DNA of 64,000 nt from Verrucomicrobiia bacterium (GCA_030432235.1 JAUIHT010000001.1:806001-870000), one strand, 5' to 3'; counted from the stretch's first letter, positions 9,789 to 21,110 are shown. Translations and numbers: made by a program. The notes: generated by a model from the sequence alone, not told the origin.

Positions 9789-10525
9789 ATGAGCGATAAC
9801 CCAAGCCTGCGGACACTTCTCGAGGCGGTGACACGCCTGAACCGCCAACTGGCGACCATGGACTTTTCCTCGGTCGCCACGCAGGTCTATAACCCGCTGG
9901 AGTACGCCAGCGAGCCATACACGCTCTATTTGAGCAAGTATGCCACCGGCGCCAAGCGCGTCTTGTTCATGGGCATGAATCCGGGACCTTTCGGCATGGC
10001 CCAGACGGGGGTGCCCTTTGGCGAAGTCGCTGCCGTGCGTGACTGGATGGGCGTGGAGGCGTCCGTGGGGCAGCCGCCCAACGAGCACCCCGCGCGCCCG
10101 GTGCAGGGCTTTGATTGCCCGCGCTCGGAGGTCAGCGGGCGGCGCCTTTGGGGGCTTTTCGCCGAGCGGTTTGGTCCGGCGGAAAAGTTTTTCAGCGAGC
10201 ACTTTGTGCTGAACTATTGTCCGCTGCTCTTTCTGCACGCCGAGGGTAAGCGTTGTCGCAACCTGACCCCGGACAAGTTCCCCGTCGGGTTGGCCGGGCC
10301 TTTGTACGCGGCTTGCGATGAGCACCTGCGCACCTTCGCCGAGACTATGCAGCCGGAGTGGGTTGTCGGGGTGGGGAAGTTCGCCGAGTCACGCGCGGCG
10401 GAGGCGTTGGCGGGCACGGGTATTAAAATCGGCACCGTACTGCATCCCAGTCCGGCCAGCCCGGCGGCTAATCGCGGCTGGGCCGAGCAGGCCACCCGTC
10501 AACTGGAGTCCCTTGGTATCTGGTG

Positions 10526-10526
<1 letters not shown>
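9789..10526 (+). CDS. SMUG1-type uracil-DNA glycosylase
   Basis: 245 residues, the normal length for SMUG1. The two catalytic motifs are visible: GMNPGPFGMAQTGVPFG (about residues 61-77) and HPSPASPAANRGW (His219 onwards). The middle contains the conserved NYCPLLFL. The family removes uracil and hydroxymethyluracil from single- and double-stranded DNA in base-excision repair. Among bacteria SMUG1 occurs only in some lineages. The stop overlaps the next start (TGATG). Confidence 0.9.
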
Positions 10527-12115
<1,589 letters not shown>

Positions 12116-12166
12116 TACAGATACTTCACTACGAAGCTGAATTCTCGTGCCTTTCCGATCTTTCTG

Positions 12167-13267
12167 TTAAAGAGTTAAGTTCAATTGCTTGCCGCCGGGT
12201 GGACGGAAGGCTTCTGTATTGAGCGGGGTGCGTTCGCGGTTGATGAGCCCGGAACGCCGCATGCCGAGGGAGAACATCTTTTTAAACGTGTCGGCCCAGA
12301 TGCCCTGTCCGGTCATGCGCTTGCCGAAGTCGCTCTGGTAGAGCTCGCCCTCACGCAAGTCTTTGAGGCGCTGGATGACACGGGCCTTTTTGGAGGGAAA
12401 CTCGCGATCGAGCCACTCCAGGAAGACCGGCTCGACGCTCCAGGGCAGGCGTAGCAGTGTGTAACCCGCACCAGTGGCGCCATGGTCGGCGGCCTGTTGC
12501 AGGATTTCCGGTACGCCCTCGTCGTTGAGCCCGGGGATGATGGGCGCGGTCATGACGCCTACGGGGATGCCCGCCTCGGCCAGCTTGCCGATGGTTTCCA
12601 GGCGTTGACGTGGGCTGGCGGCGCGGGGCTCGAGCTTGCGCGCGAGGTCGGCATCGAGGGTGGTGATGGTGATCATGACGGCGCAGCCCTGCCATTGGTT
12701 CATCTCTCTGAGCAGATCGAGGTCGCGGGTGACGAGCGCGTTCTTGGTCACGATGCCGACGGGATTGCGGAAGCGGGCCAGCACCCCTAGACAACCGCGC
12801 GTGATGCCCAGGCGCCGCTCCACCGGCTGGTAGCAGTCGGTCACGCCGCTCATGGCGAGGCATTCGGGTTGCCACCGGGGAGAGCTGAGCGCGGCCTCCA
12901 GCAGGCGTGGGGCCTCGTGCTTGACCATGATGCGCGACTCGAAATCGATACCCGCGTTGAAGCCCAGGTACTCGTGAGTGGGCCGGGCGTAGCAGTAGGC
13001 GCAGCCGTGTTCGCAGCCGCGATAGGGGTTCAAACTCTTGTTGAACGGGATGTCGGGACTGTTGTTCGTCGTAATGATGGAGACCGTCTTGTCCGGCAGG
13101 AATTGCGTCTCGACGCGGCGCTTGGCCAGCTCCTCGCGCTCGGGCGCGGTATTCCAATCGCTCAGGTCCTCCACCGTCGAGGATGACTCGAAGCGGTTGG
13201 CTGGGCGTAGGCCGGAGCCTCGTCCTCTGGGCGTGGAAGGCATACAGAAAAGTGAACTTATGTTCAC
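12167..13267 (-). CDS. Radical SAM protein of the PA0069/SplB-like group
   Basis: 366 residues. The iron-sulfur motif lies in NPYRGCEHGCAYCYARPTHE, the CxxxCxxC arrangement of radical SAM enzymes. The fold continues through ALSGVTDCYQP-like and VGVMTAPIIPGLNDEGVPE segments. This group is widely annotated as PA0069-family radical SAM proteins and is distantly related to spore photoproduct lyase; its reaction is not established. An alternative start lies eight codons in (13243). It is transcribed toward nhaC. Confidence 0.85.
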   Translation of the reverse strand: MNISSLFCMPSTPRGRGSGLRPANRFESSSTVEDLSDWNTAPEREELAKRRVETQFLPDKTVSIITTNNSPDIPFNKSLNPYRGCEHGCAYCYARPTHEYLGFNAGIDFESRIMVKHEAPRLLEAALSSPRWQPECLAMSGVTDCYQPVERRLGITRGCLGVLARFRNPVGIVTKNALVTRDLDLLREMNQWQGCAVMITITTLDADLARKLEPRAASPRQRLETIGKLAEAGIPVGVMTAPIIPGLNDEGVPEILQQAADHGATGAGYTLLRLPWSVEPVFLEWLDREFPSKKARVIQRLKDLREGELYQSDFGKRMTGQGIWADTFKKMFSLGMRRSGLINRERTPLNTEAFRPPGGKQLNLTL

Positions 13268-13331
13268 CTAATAAGCAAGCACGACTTTTAAATTCTTACC
13301 AGTGTAGTAGGCAGCCCCGCTATGCGCATAT

Positions 13332-13673
13332 CTATTCCGCCGCCTCTTCTTTATTGAATTTAATGGAGGACCAGTCGGTATCACCCTGACCACCAAACGG
13401 CTGCGGATTATTTTGTACCTTGAACTGAATCGTGTCGCCCAGCAGCGGTGCCTCCGATCCTTCCGCGAGGGGTGCGGATCCGGCTTCTGTGCTGACAGCT
13501 TGCCCGGGCTGGGCGATTGCGATCGTGGGCATCGCGGTATTCAGCCATGTGGGCTTCGCCTTCGAGTCATTTGCCATATTGACGACCAGATAGGTTTGGC
13601 AAAAATGGGCGGATAGCGGGAGCGCTGTCATCAACAGCACGCTGCCTACGATAGACATCCGAGTAATTTTCAC
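13332..13673 (-). CDS. Small secreted protein of unknown function
   Basis: 113 residues. A signal peptide is plausible (about residues 1-22, MKITRMSIVGSVLLMTALPLSA). The mature part is Ala, Pro and Gly-rich in the middle and ends acidic (FNKEEAAE). No family is recognised. It stands alone between the radical SAM gene and clpB; the 217 bp upstream of it, shared with clpB in divergent orientation, should hold promoters for both genes. Confidence 0.55.
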   Translation of the reverse strand: MKITRMSIVGSVLLMTALPLSAHFCQTYLVVNMANDSKAKPTWLNTAMPTIAIAQPGQAVSTEAGSAPLAEGSEAPLLGDTIQFKVQNNPQPFGGQGDTDWSSIKFNKEEAAE

Positions 13674-13890
13674 CCCTGAAACCTTAATGCTTTTGCCTCG
13701 TTCGACAAGGTAATTTAATATGACTCAGATTGGCAGAAATGAGCCAAAGTGGCACATTTTATGTTCGATGGATTGAATGGGGCTCGTAGATTTTGATTTG
13801 TTAAATGTTTTAAATCAAATTGTTATGAATATCTAAAAAGAGAATTTCAAACATGAGTAACGCGGCACAATATCTGCAAAAAAGTTCACT

Positions 13891-16530
13891 ATGAGTATTG
13901 ATTTTAACAAATTCACGGAGAAGGCCGCTGAGGCTTTCCAGGAGGCGACTGCGGAGGCCCGCCGTCGCCACAACCAGCAGATTGATGGCTGGCACCTGCT
14001 GTATGCTCTCGTCAACCAAGAGGGCGGAATCGTGCCTGCGCTTTTAGAGAAACTCGAAATCACCCCCAACGCCGCCAAGCTATCCGTCGAGAGGGAGCTG
14101 GAAAAGTTACCCACCGTGACTGGCAGCTCGGCTGCGGGGCAGGTCTACATTACCCAGACCCTTAACGACGCCGTGTCCGATGCCGAGGCTGCGGCCAAGC
14201 GCCTCAAGGACGAGTTTGTCAGCACAGAGCACCTCCTGCTTGGCCTCGCGAAGTCCAAGGACGCCGGGCTGTCGAAGTTTTTCCACAGCTACGGGCTGGA
14301 CGAAACCAAAGTCCTCGCTGTGCTCAAGGATGTGCGCGGCAACCAGCGCGTGACCTCGCAGAACCCGGAGGGCACGTACGACGCGCTCAAGAAGTACGGC
14401 ATCGACCTCGTCGAGCAGGCCAAGTCCGGCAAGCTCGACCCCGTCATCGGGCGCGACGACGAAATCCGCCGCGTCATCCGCATCCTTTCGCGCAAGACGA
14501 AGAACAACCCCGTGCTCATCGGCGAGCCCGGCGTGGGCAAGACTGCCATCGTCGAAGGGCTGGCCCAGCGCATCGTGCGCGGGGACGTGCCCGAGGGCCT
14601 GAAGGACAAGACCGTCTTCGCGCTCGACATGGCCAGCCTCGTCGCCGGGGCGAAGTTCCGCGGCGAGTTCGAGGAACGCCTCAAGGCCGTGCTGAACGAA
14701 ATCAAGTCCAGCAACGGCCGCATCCTTTGCTTTATTGACGAGCTGCACACCATCGTGGGCGCAGGCAAGGCCGAGGGCGCGATGGACGCCGGCAACATGC
14801 TCAAGCCCATGCTGGCGCGTGGCGAGCTGCGCTGCATCGGCGCCACCACCCTCGACGAGTACCGCAAGTACATCGAGAAGGACGCCGCGCTCGAGCGCCG
14901 CTTCCAGACTGTCCTCGTGGATCAGCCCACGGTCGAGGACACCATCTCGATCCTGCGCGGGCTCTGCGAGCGCTTCGAGCTGCACCACGGCGTGCGCATC
15001 CAGGACGCCGCGCTCGTGCAGGCCGCCGTGCTCTCGCACCGCTACATCGCCGACCGCTTTTTGCCGGACAAGGCCATCGACCTCGTCGACGAAGCTTGCG
15101 CCGAAATCCGTACCGAGATGGACTCCCTTCCGGCGGAGCTGGACGGCTACAACCGCCGCGTCATGCAGCTCGAAATCGAGGAGCAGGCCCTCAAGAAGGA
15201 GAAGGACAGCGCCTCCAAGCAGCGCCTCGAAGACCTCCGTAAGGAGCTCGCCGACGTACGCGAAAAGGCCAACGCCCTGCGCACCCGTTGGGAGGCCGAA
15301 AAGGCCGAGCTCGGCAAGGCGCAGAAGGTCCGCGAGGAGATTGAAAAGGTTCGCCAGGAGATGGAACAGGCCGAGCGCAACTACGACCTGCAAAAGCTGG
15401 CCGAGCTGCGCCATGGCAAGTTGCCACAACTCGAAGAACAGCTCAAGAAAGCCGAAGCTACCGAGCACGCCGGCGTGAAGAAGGGCGACGCCCTCGTGCG
15501 CGAGGAAGTTTCCCCCGAGGAAATCGCCGAGATCGTGGGCCGTTGGACCGGTATCCCCGTCAGCCGCCTGGTTGAAGGCGAAAAGGAAAAGCTCCTGCAC
15601 CTCGACGACATCCTGCACCAGCGCGTCATCGGGCAGGACGAGGCCGTCACGCTCGTCAGCGAGGCCATCCTGCGCGCGCGCTCCGGCATCAAGGACCCGC
15701 GCCGCCCCATCGGCTCGTTCCTCTTCCTCGGCCCCACCGGGGTCGGCAAGACCGAGCTGGCCAAGGCACTCGCCGAGTCACTCTTCGATACAGAGCAAAA
15801 CATCGTGCGGCTGGACATGTCCGAGTACATGGAAAAGCACAGCGTGGCCCGGCTCATCGGGGCTCCCCCCGGCTATGTCGGCTACGACGAAGGCGGGCAG
15901 CTCACTGAGGCCGTCCGGCGCAAGCCATACTCCGTCGTCCTCTTCGACGAAATCGAAAAGGCCCACCCGGACGTCTTCAACGCGCTCCTGCAAATCCTCG
16001 ACGACGGACGCCTGACCGACTCCCAGGGCCGCGTGGTCGATTTCAAGAACACCGTCATCATCATGACCTCCAACGTCGGCTCGCGCTTCCTGCTGGATGC
16101 CAAGGCCGACGCCGAGGGCGCGATCCCCGAGAGCGTTCGCGAGGCCGTCATGACTGAACTGCGCGCGGGCTTCCGTCCGGAATTCCTCAACCGCATCGAC
16201 GACATCATCCTGTTCAAACCCCTCGGGCTCGAACAGATCACCGCTATCGTCGACCTGTTGGTGGCCGACCTCAACCGCCGCCTGGAAGAACGCCGCATCA
16301 CCGTCACTCTGGATGACAAAGCCAAAGAGTGGGCCGCCGAACGTGGCTACGACCCGGTCTACGGTGCCCGCCCGCTCAAGCGCTTCCTCCAAAAGCAACT
16401 GGAAACCCAACTGGCCAAGGCCCTCATCGCGGGCGACGTTCCCGATGGCGCGGAGGTCACCGTCACGACCGATGGGGAGCGGCTAGAGGTCAAAAGCTCA
16501 AAGCCGAAAGTCGAAAGCAATAAAGTTTAA
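13891..16530 (+). CDS. clpB: ATP-dependent disaggregase ClpB
   Basis: 879 residues, full length for ClpB. Order: Clp N-terminal repeats (1-150), NBD1 with Walker A GEPGVGKT (211-218) and [12 protein letters not shown], the long middle-domain coiled coil (about 410-530), NBD2 with Walker A GPTGVGKT (614-621) and [16 protein letters not shown], and the C-terminal domain with [17 protein letters not shown]. ClpB rescues aggregated proteins together with DnaK. No CIRCE operator is seen upstream. The last dozen residues ([12 protein letters not shown]) form a tail absent from the two displaced copies of this 3' end found downstream at 17171 and 18402. A terminator follows after 8 bp. Confidence 0.97.
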   Translation: MSIDFNKFTEKAAEAFQEATAEARRRHNQQIDGWHLLYALVNQEGGIVPALLEKLEITPNAAKLSVERELEKLPTVTGSSAAGQVYITQTLNDAVSDAEAAAKRLKDEFVSTEHLLLGLAKSKDAGLSKFFHSYGLDETKVLAVLKDVRGNQRVTSQNPEGTYDALKKYGIDLVEQAKSGKLDPVIGRDDEIRRVIRILSRKTKNNPVLIGEPGVGKTAIVEGLAQRIVRGDVPEGLKDKTVFALDMASLVAGAKFRGEFEERLKAVLNEIKSSNGRILCFIDELHTIVGAGKAEGAMDAGNMLKPMLARGELRCIGATTLDEYRKYIEKDAALERRFQTVLVDQPTVEDTISILRGLCERFELHHGVRIQDAALVQAAVLSHRYIADRFLPDKAIDLVDEACAEIRTEMDSLPAELDGYNRRVMQLEIEEQALKKEKDSASKQRLEDLRKELADVREKANALRTRWEAEKAELGKAQKVREEIEKVRQEMEQAERNYDLQKLAELRHGKLPQLEEQLKKAEATEHAGVKKGDALVREEVSPEEIAEIVGRWTGIPVSRLVEGEKEKLLHLDDILHQRVIGQDEAVTLVSEAILRARSGIKDPRRPIGSFLFLGPTGVGKTELAKALAESLFDTEQNIVRLDMSEYMEKHSVARLIGAPPGYVGYDEGGQLTEAVRRKPYSVVLFDEIEKAHPDVFNALLQILDDGRLTDSQGRVVDFKNTVIIMTSNVGSRFLLDAKADAEGAIPESVREAVMTELRAGFRPEFLNRIDDIILFKPLGLEQITAIVDLLVADLNRRLEERRITVTLDDKAKEWAAERGYDPVYGARPLKRFLQKQLETQLAKALIAGDVPDGAEVTVTTDGERLEVKSSKPKVESNKV

Positions 16531-16537
16531 CAAGCAT

Positions 16538-16566
16538 AGCCGTGGTCTATTGGGCCGCGGCTTTTT
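16538..16566 (+). terminator. Rho-independent terminator of clpB
   Basis: Arms AGCCGTGG (16538-16545) and CCGCGGCT (16555-16562) pair over 8 bp with one wobble, followed by a short T run. It is immediately beside the stop of the convergent gene at 16567. Confidence 0.75.
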
Positions 16567-17121
16567 CTATATTTGTGGTGTTTCTTCCTTGGCTGCGTCT
16601 TCAATATATTGAGCAAATACTTCGGCGAATTTTAGCGAAGCATCCTTATTGTCACTAAGGGCAAACAGGCTGACCACTACATTTTGGACCGAGAATATCA
16701 CCGTGTCAGTATACTTTGTAATCACATACGCCTGTTCGCCGATATCCACTTGTTCATAGTCTGATTCGGTCAGGCCATTTAGTTTACGTTTAAAGTAGCT
16801 ATCCGCTTTCTGGGCGCTTTCAAAGACATAAAGCTTAACCTCGAATGCACTGCTTTTATCGGTTATGGCTCCGAAATATTGGAAATTGCCGTAGCGCGAT
16901 ACGCCATAGCCCATACCAAACCCCTTGGAAGCCTTGGTTTCCGTGTCCAGAGGATCGTCAAGCATATCGATATCCATAGCCCACCCGTCGCCTAGGTCGC
17001 TGGTTGAGGGTATCATATCAATAATCTTTGTTTCAGACAAAGCGGCAGCATTTCCTTGGATAGGAACACTAATCAGAGCGAATAGTATGCAAATGATTTG
17101 TATGGATATCGTGGTTTTCAT
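16567..17121 (-). CDS. Secreted protein of unknown function lodged between clpB 3' ends
   Basis: 184 residues with a signal peptide (about 1-26, ending GNAA). The mature part has alternating strands and a helix-rich middle (FESAQKADSYFKRKLNGLTE). It ends near KEETPQI. No family is recognised. Its base composition is more AT-rich than clpB and codon use differs. It lies exactly between the intact clpB end and the first displaced clpB tail, in the opposite orientation, so it probably arrived with the event that duplicated the tail. Confidence 0.65.
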   Translation of the reverse strand: MKTTISIQIICILFALISVPIQGNAAALSETKIIDMIPSTSDLGDGWAMDIDMLDDPLDTETKASKGFGMGYGVSRYGNFQYFGAITDKSSAFEVKLYVFESAQKADSYFKRKLNGLTESDYEQVDIGEQAYVITKYTDTVIFSVQNVVVSLFALSDNKDASLKFAEVFAQYIEDAAKEETPQI

Positions 17122-17170
17122 GGTGGGATATAGTTTCCTTTAACAAGGTGCTTCTGAACATGCAGTGGGT

Positions 17171-17335
17171 AAAGCCAAATGTAGGTGGGCCGCCGAGCTT
17201 GGCTACGATCCGGTCTACGGCACCCGCCTGCTCAAGCGGCTCCTCCAGGGGCAACGCGAGACTCAGCTCATCGAGACTCTCATCGCCGGCGACGTACCCG
17301 ACGGAGCTAACGTGAGTGTCACGACGGATGGGTAG
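17171..17335 (+). pseudogene. Displaced clpB 3' end, copy 2
   Basis: Reading from 17171 gives 54 codons homologous to the ClpB C-terminus: KAK, then WAAELGYDPVYGTRLLKRLL, then [20 protein letters not shown], and a stop at 17333-17335. Compared with the intact gene (from about 16320) it has several amino acid changes, one inserted codon and a premature end. It has no start or upstream domain and cannot be a gene on its own. It is the more diverged of the two extra tails. Confidence 0.88.
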
Positions 17336-17439
17336 CGGCACTTGGAGTCCCAGGTACTGTGCGCATTAGCTTTTGTTACAATTCGAATACCCAAGGCATA
17401 TGGTTTGACATCCAGTTATTGTTTTACCTGAATTTACTT

Positions 17440-18393
17440 ATGAACGCTACACTTACTACTACTCTGTTTTGCCTTGGTTTTACCGCACTCTCACCAGGCG
17501 CAACACACGATCTTTTCGTGACGGATTCACGTGGTGGGACTAACGATGCCATCTTGTCCTATGATTTGGATAATGGCATCTCCTCTACGCTGAATGCCGC
17601 GGATGGCGATTTGAACACCTATTACGACAGTGGTGGCGACGACCCTTTCTTCAAGGGCATGGACGCCAACGAGTCCGGGGTTTTCTGGTCGAATAGCGAT
17701 AACAATATTTTGTTTCAGGGGATGAATGATTTGTCTCCAACGACACTGTATTCCTCTCAGACGAACGATTTGGAAATTGTGGCAGTACACGGCACATCGC
17801 TCTATTGGCACAGTGAGGATACCGACACCATCTATAAGGGTGGGACCGACGGCGTGACCGCGCGGACCGTCGTGGCGACCGGTGTGTCTACGGTGACCGA
17901 CATGGTGGCTACCGATGACTATATTTACTATACGAACAATACCGATGATGTTCGCCGTGTGAGTACCTCTGGAGGTAGCCCGGAAGTGCTCTTCAGCGTC
18001 CCGTTTGCCTTTGCACGACTTCGGGGGATTGATGTCTACAACGACGCCATTTACGTAGCGGAGTATGATGTGAATACTCTCTACATGGCGAATCTCGATG
18101 GCTCCGGCGTGGCTGAAGTCCCGGGCCTCACCGTCCTGCATACCACGGATCTGGATATCGCCAATGACATCCTCTTTCTGCTTAGCGATGGTGGCAGCGT
18201 CAGTGCCAAGGACCGCATCACTGTTTTTGATCTGAATAACATGAGCAATAACGGACTGCTGGTGGAAAACCTTGAGTTGTCCAGTGGTATGGCTGTCTTG
18301 CCGACTATACCTGAGCCTCGGCATTATGTTTTGTTCATCGGCCTGGTCACTGGCTTGGCCTGCTACCGGCTGCGACGGAAAGTCAATAAGTAG
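17440..18393 (+). CDS. Secreted beta-propeller-like protein with PEP-CTERM-like C-terminus
   Basis: 317 residues from ATG 17440; the frame is open upstream to a GTG at 17359, but the ATG puts a signal peptide (MNATLTTTLFCLGFTALSPG) at the N-terminus. The body has repeated short segments of the TDTIYKGGTDG, DYIYYTNNTDDVRRVSTSGG and DTLYMANLDGSG type, as in YWTD or DUF5050-like propellers. The C-terminus reads IPEPRHYVLFIGLVTGLACY then RLRRK, a PEP-plus-helix-plus-Arg signal for exosortase-type sorting. It is sandwiched between displaced clpB tails 2 and 3. Confidence 0.75.
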   Translation: MNATLTTTLFCLGFTALSPGATHDLFVTDSRGGTNDAILSYDLDNGISSTLNAADGDLNTYYDSGGDDPFFKGMDANESGVFWSNSDNNILFQGMNDLSPTTLYSSQTNDLEIVAVHGTSLYWHSEDTDTIYKGGTDGVTARTVVATGVSTVTDMVATDDYIYYTNNTDDVRRVSTSGGSPEVLFSVPFAFARLRGIDVYNDAIYVAEYDVNTLYMANLDGSGVAEVPGLTVLHTTDLDIANDILFLLSDGGSVSAKDRITVFDLNNMSNNGLLVENLELSSGMAVLPTIPEPRHYVLFIGLVTGLACYRLRRKVNK

Positions 18394-18401
18394 CTGTCGT
18401 G

Positions 18402-18560
18402 CGCGGCTACGACCCGGTCTACGGCGCCCGCCCGCTCAAGCGCTTCATCCAGAAGCAACTGGAAACCCAGCTCGCCAAGGCCCTCATCGCCGGCGACGTG
18501 CCGGACGGCGCGAAGGTGACCGTCACGACGGACGGGGAGCGGCTGGTGGTCAAAGGGTAG
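18402..18560 (+). pseudogene. Displaced clpB 3' end, copy 3
   Basis: Fifty-two codons plus stop match the intact ClpB C-terminus almost residue for residue: [20 protein letters not shown], then [20 protein letters not shown], then TTDGERLVVKG. Most nucleotide differences from the intact gene are at third codon positions. That pattern implies the copy was recently part of a working ClpB and was cut off, rather than copied from the present gene and left to drift. It begins 9 bp after the stop of the preceding gene. Confidence 0.92.
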
Positions 18561-18662
18561 GGGGGCGTCTCAAATTTCGCATTTCGAATGCTATATTTTT
18601 ATAGAGCAATATTTCATTTCTTAATTGCAAAAAAAAATTAGGTACCAGACATTGCAATATTT

Positions 18663-19520
18663 ATGGATGCGTGGGAAGATTACATCACAATCAAGACATC
18701 ATCAGAGCCCAAATTTGAGAATTTGGGCCCAGCCTCTGAATATCTGGCTTCAGATCAGAGAAAAGATCTCTGGAATGATCTAGATTATAATAGTGCCCTT
18801 GCCCGTGATATTTATCCACTTCCGGTAACGAAGGACAGAGAGGGCTATTATGGTACGGATCATTTTAGTTATTGGGCTAGCGGACTTAAGGATACGCTAT
18901 TGCAGTTAGAAATGGCTAGGAAGTACAACCAGACTATCAGCTCCTATTTAGACTTAGGCTGTGCATCTGGACGTGTTATACGGCATTTTGCTACGCAGTT
19001 TCCGAATATTAAGACTTTTGGATGTGATATTAATAGGCATCATACTGAATGGTGTAATTTATTTCTCCCAAAGAACCTGACGGTCTTTAATAACTCGTCC
19101 ATTCCTTCTCTGCCCATTAGCAGTTCGAGCCTTTGTCTGATTAGTGCTTATTCTGTTTTTACTCATATTGAGGCTATGGAGACTGCATGGATAATGGAAA
19201 TTGTACGCATTTTGCGCCCCGGGGGGTTGGCTTGGATTACAGTTTCTACTCAGGAAACACTTCATGATATGAATGAGCACTGGCCCCTGTGGAGACCTAT
19301 AATGAATCACCCTGACAAGGATAAGATTCTTGATGAAAAAAGATCGTTCAGTGGGAATCGGGCCGTTTTCCGATACCGTGGTGATAGATCATATTCAAGT
19401 AACACATTTTACAAAGCAGATTACATTAGAAAAGTTTGGAGTCGATTCGCCGATATTTTAGAAATTCGTCGTCGCTGCCCTCAATTTCAGGACGTTGTAA
19501 TTTTGCAAAAGCCATACTGA
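18663..19520 (+). CDS. Class I SAM-dependent methyltransferase, substrate unknown
   Basis: 285 residues. The SAM-binding motif I is YLDLGCASGRVIRHFAT (about residues 98-114), followed by the acidic motif FGCDINRHH and the later strand VRILRPGGLAWITVSTQE. This is the methyltransferase type 11/25 layout. The gene is markedly AT-rich compared with clpB and its start is preceded by an A-rich stretch, both signs of acquisition. It lies directly after the third clpB tail. Similar methyltransferases are common in polysaccharide or secondary-metabolite gene sets, but no such neighbours are present, so the substrate is open. Confidence 0.78.
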   Translation: MDAWEDYITIKTSSEPKFENLGPASEYLASDQRKDLWNDLDYNSALARDIYPLPVTKDREGYYGTDHFSYWASGLKDTLLQLEMARKYNQTISSYLDLGCASGRVIRHFATQFPNIKTFGCDINRHHTEWCNLFLPKNLTVFNNSSIPSLPISSSSLCLISAYSVFTHIEAMETAWIMEIVRILRPGGLAWITVSTQETLHDMNEHWPLWRPIMNHPDKDKILDEKRSFSGNRAVFRYRGDRSYSSNTFYKADYIRKVWSRFADILEIRRRCPQFQDVVILQKPY

Positions 19521-19833
19521 TTGTTTGAGGAGATAAGGCAATAATGGCGTCAGGTTAATCATTCAATATTTGGTATCCTTTGGCTTTGCCCGCCTCCTTC
19601 CGCGCAAAGCGGTGTTTCCTGATGAGGGCTGAAGGTCCGATATATGGATTTATCGGATGGGGTATGCGAGGGTTAGGCCGGGCTCAGCCCTCGGGATTGG
19701 TTTAGGACGGGGCTGTCCTGGGGCGTTACCCCAGGCTGTTATATTGCGGGCCGTTGGCCCTACACAGCCATTGTATCATGAACACGGATGCCTTGGCGGT
19801 TCGCACACTCACCACAGGCGAGGCATCCCTGCC
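19521..19833 (+). repeat. Intergenic region with a cluster of four GC-rich hairpins (REP-like)
   Basis: No convincing gene lies here. Four short palindromes follow one another: GGGCTCAGCCC (19680-19690), AGGAC/GTCCT (19704-19719), CCTGGGG/CCCCAGG with a 5-nt loop (19717-19735, overlapping the previous arm) and GGGCC/GGCCC (19748-19760). None is followed by a T run, so they do not look like terminators. The density suggests a repetitive extragenic palindromic element between two secreted-protein genes. Confidence 0.5.
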
Positions 19834-20442
19834 TTAAGCAGCACGCTTCCGCCAGCGACGCAGCCCGGCGGCGCCGAGGGCGAGCCCGGCCAGGCCGAGG
19901 GTGACCGTTTCGGGCTCGGGTACGATGGTGAGCGTGAGCGGGTAGGCGTATTCACCGTCAGTCATTTGGATGTTCGTACCCAGTGTTATATTCAGATTAT
20001 TGGTATAAAAGGCATCGAAGTCGATGATGTAGGTTCCCGCGGGTATGGTAATGGTGCTGCCGGTGGAGAGCGTGGGGGAATCGCCGCTTCCGTAAACGAT
20101 GGTGACGGGTTGGGGGATGGTGCCCCCGTAACCCGTAGTGAGGGCGACCGTCAGGTAGGGCTGGAGGCCGCTGATGTTGCCGCCATAAACCAGGGATGGG
20201 CCGCCCAGGTTTTCTGTGGAAAGAGCACTGCCTGAATCGTAGTCCGTTTCGAAGTTCAGGTACATGCCCTTGTTTTCGATACTGGCGTCGGGCAGGGTAA
20301 AGGTGAAGATCAGCGTTTTGTCCAGCGTCAGGCTTCCGTTACCGCTCGAGTCCGTGGTGAGATTACCAATACTGGAAAGGCCGAAGGCGCTTGTTTGGGC
20401 CAGTAGTCCCAGAAAGATTAGAAGTTCATGCGATTTTTTCAT
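19834..20442 (-). CDS. PEP-CTERM secreted protein
   Basis: 202 residues from the ATG at 20442, which places a signal peptide (MKKSHELLIFLGLLAQTSAF) at the N-terminus; an upstream in-frame ATG at 20475 is less likely. The mature part is a Thr, Ser and Gly-rich beta protein. The C-terminus carries VPEPETVTLGLAGLALGAAG followed by LRRWRKRAA, a standard PEP-CTERM sorting signal (PEP motif, transmembrane helix, Arg cluster). In other species an exosortase cleaves this signal; no exosortase gene is in the window. Confidence 0.85.
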   Translation of the reverse strand: MKKSHELLIFLGLLAQTSAFGLSSIGNLTTDSSGNGSLTLDKTLIFTFTLPDASIENKGMYLNFETDYDSGSALSTENLGGPSLVYGGNISGLQPYLTVALTTGYGGTIPQPVTIVYGSGDSPTLSTGSTITIPAGTYIIDFDAFYTNNLNITLGTNIQMTDGEYAYPLTLTIVPEPETVTLGLAGLALGAAGLRRWRKRAA

Positions 20443-21110
20443 GACGGAATGGTATTTAGGGAAGAGATGTAGCATTCGACATTAGATTCACCGAAGCTGG
20501 ATTTATTCCAAATGATGGCCCTCGACTGCAATTCCCATATGCCTCGGCGCCTACTTGAACAGCGCAGCCAGGTTTGCGCACGTGCGGGCGATATCCGGCC
20601 TGGTCGAGACAAGGGACGCCTTGCTACCAAGAATTACCAGGGAGACTTCATGTGGACGACAACGAGTGAGTCCGGCGTAGGTTTACGGACCTTTCTTGTG
20701 TGCCTTGCGGATGTAATTTTTTTCAAAAAAATGCGCCAACGAATCCAACGGTTCCAACCGAACCAAAATCCCCAACGTAACGCTTGGTGGGGTGTGTTAT
20801 GCTGGGGGCATGATTGAAAAACGAAACCGAAGAAGCATTGAAAAACGGAGAGCGAAGCGCGTTCGAAAAACAAACGATGCCGGGCATCCGCCGTAGCGGG
20901 GCAAGCGTCTCACCGAAGGGTGGGGCCGGAGCTAGCGCGACCGAAACGAATACCCGACCGCCGCCTGTGGCGTCCATGCGCACGTGACAGGGCAGAAGCT
21001 TAAAAGGCGGTTGGGGGAACGACGGATTGCCGCAGGCGACGACTTCACCGGACGGCTGTTCTTTGAGAGTATTGTGCGGAGATTCTCCGTGGCATAGCTG
21101 CGCGGGTAGT
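20443..21110. other. Intergenic region without a convincing gene
   Basis: ORFs of 101 codons (plus) and 156 codons (minus) overlap here, but neither has a plausible start region, domain or signal. The stretch holds short repeats: ATTGAAAAACG occurs twice (about 20813 and 20839), a perfect palindrome GATGCC-G-GGCATC lies at 20876-20888, and a T7-C-A7 palindrome near 20716. It may be a decayed gene or a dispersed intergenic repeat of this genome; the window alone cannot decide. Confidence 0.4.

Noticed and set aside
14107-15618. 503-codon minus-strand ORF opposite clpB
   Set aside because: Antisense shadow of ClpB, which is complete with both Walker motifs.
19657-20235. 192-codon plus-strand ORF
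   Set aside because: Half lies antisense to a PEP-CTERM gene and half covers hairpin repeats; no coding character.
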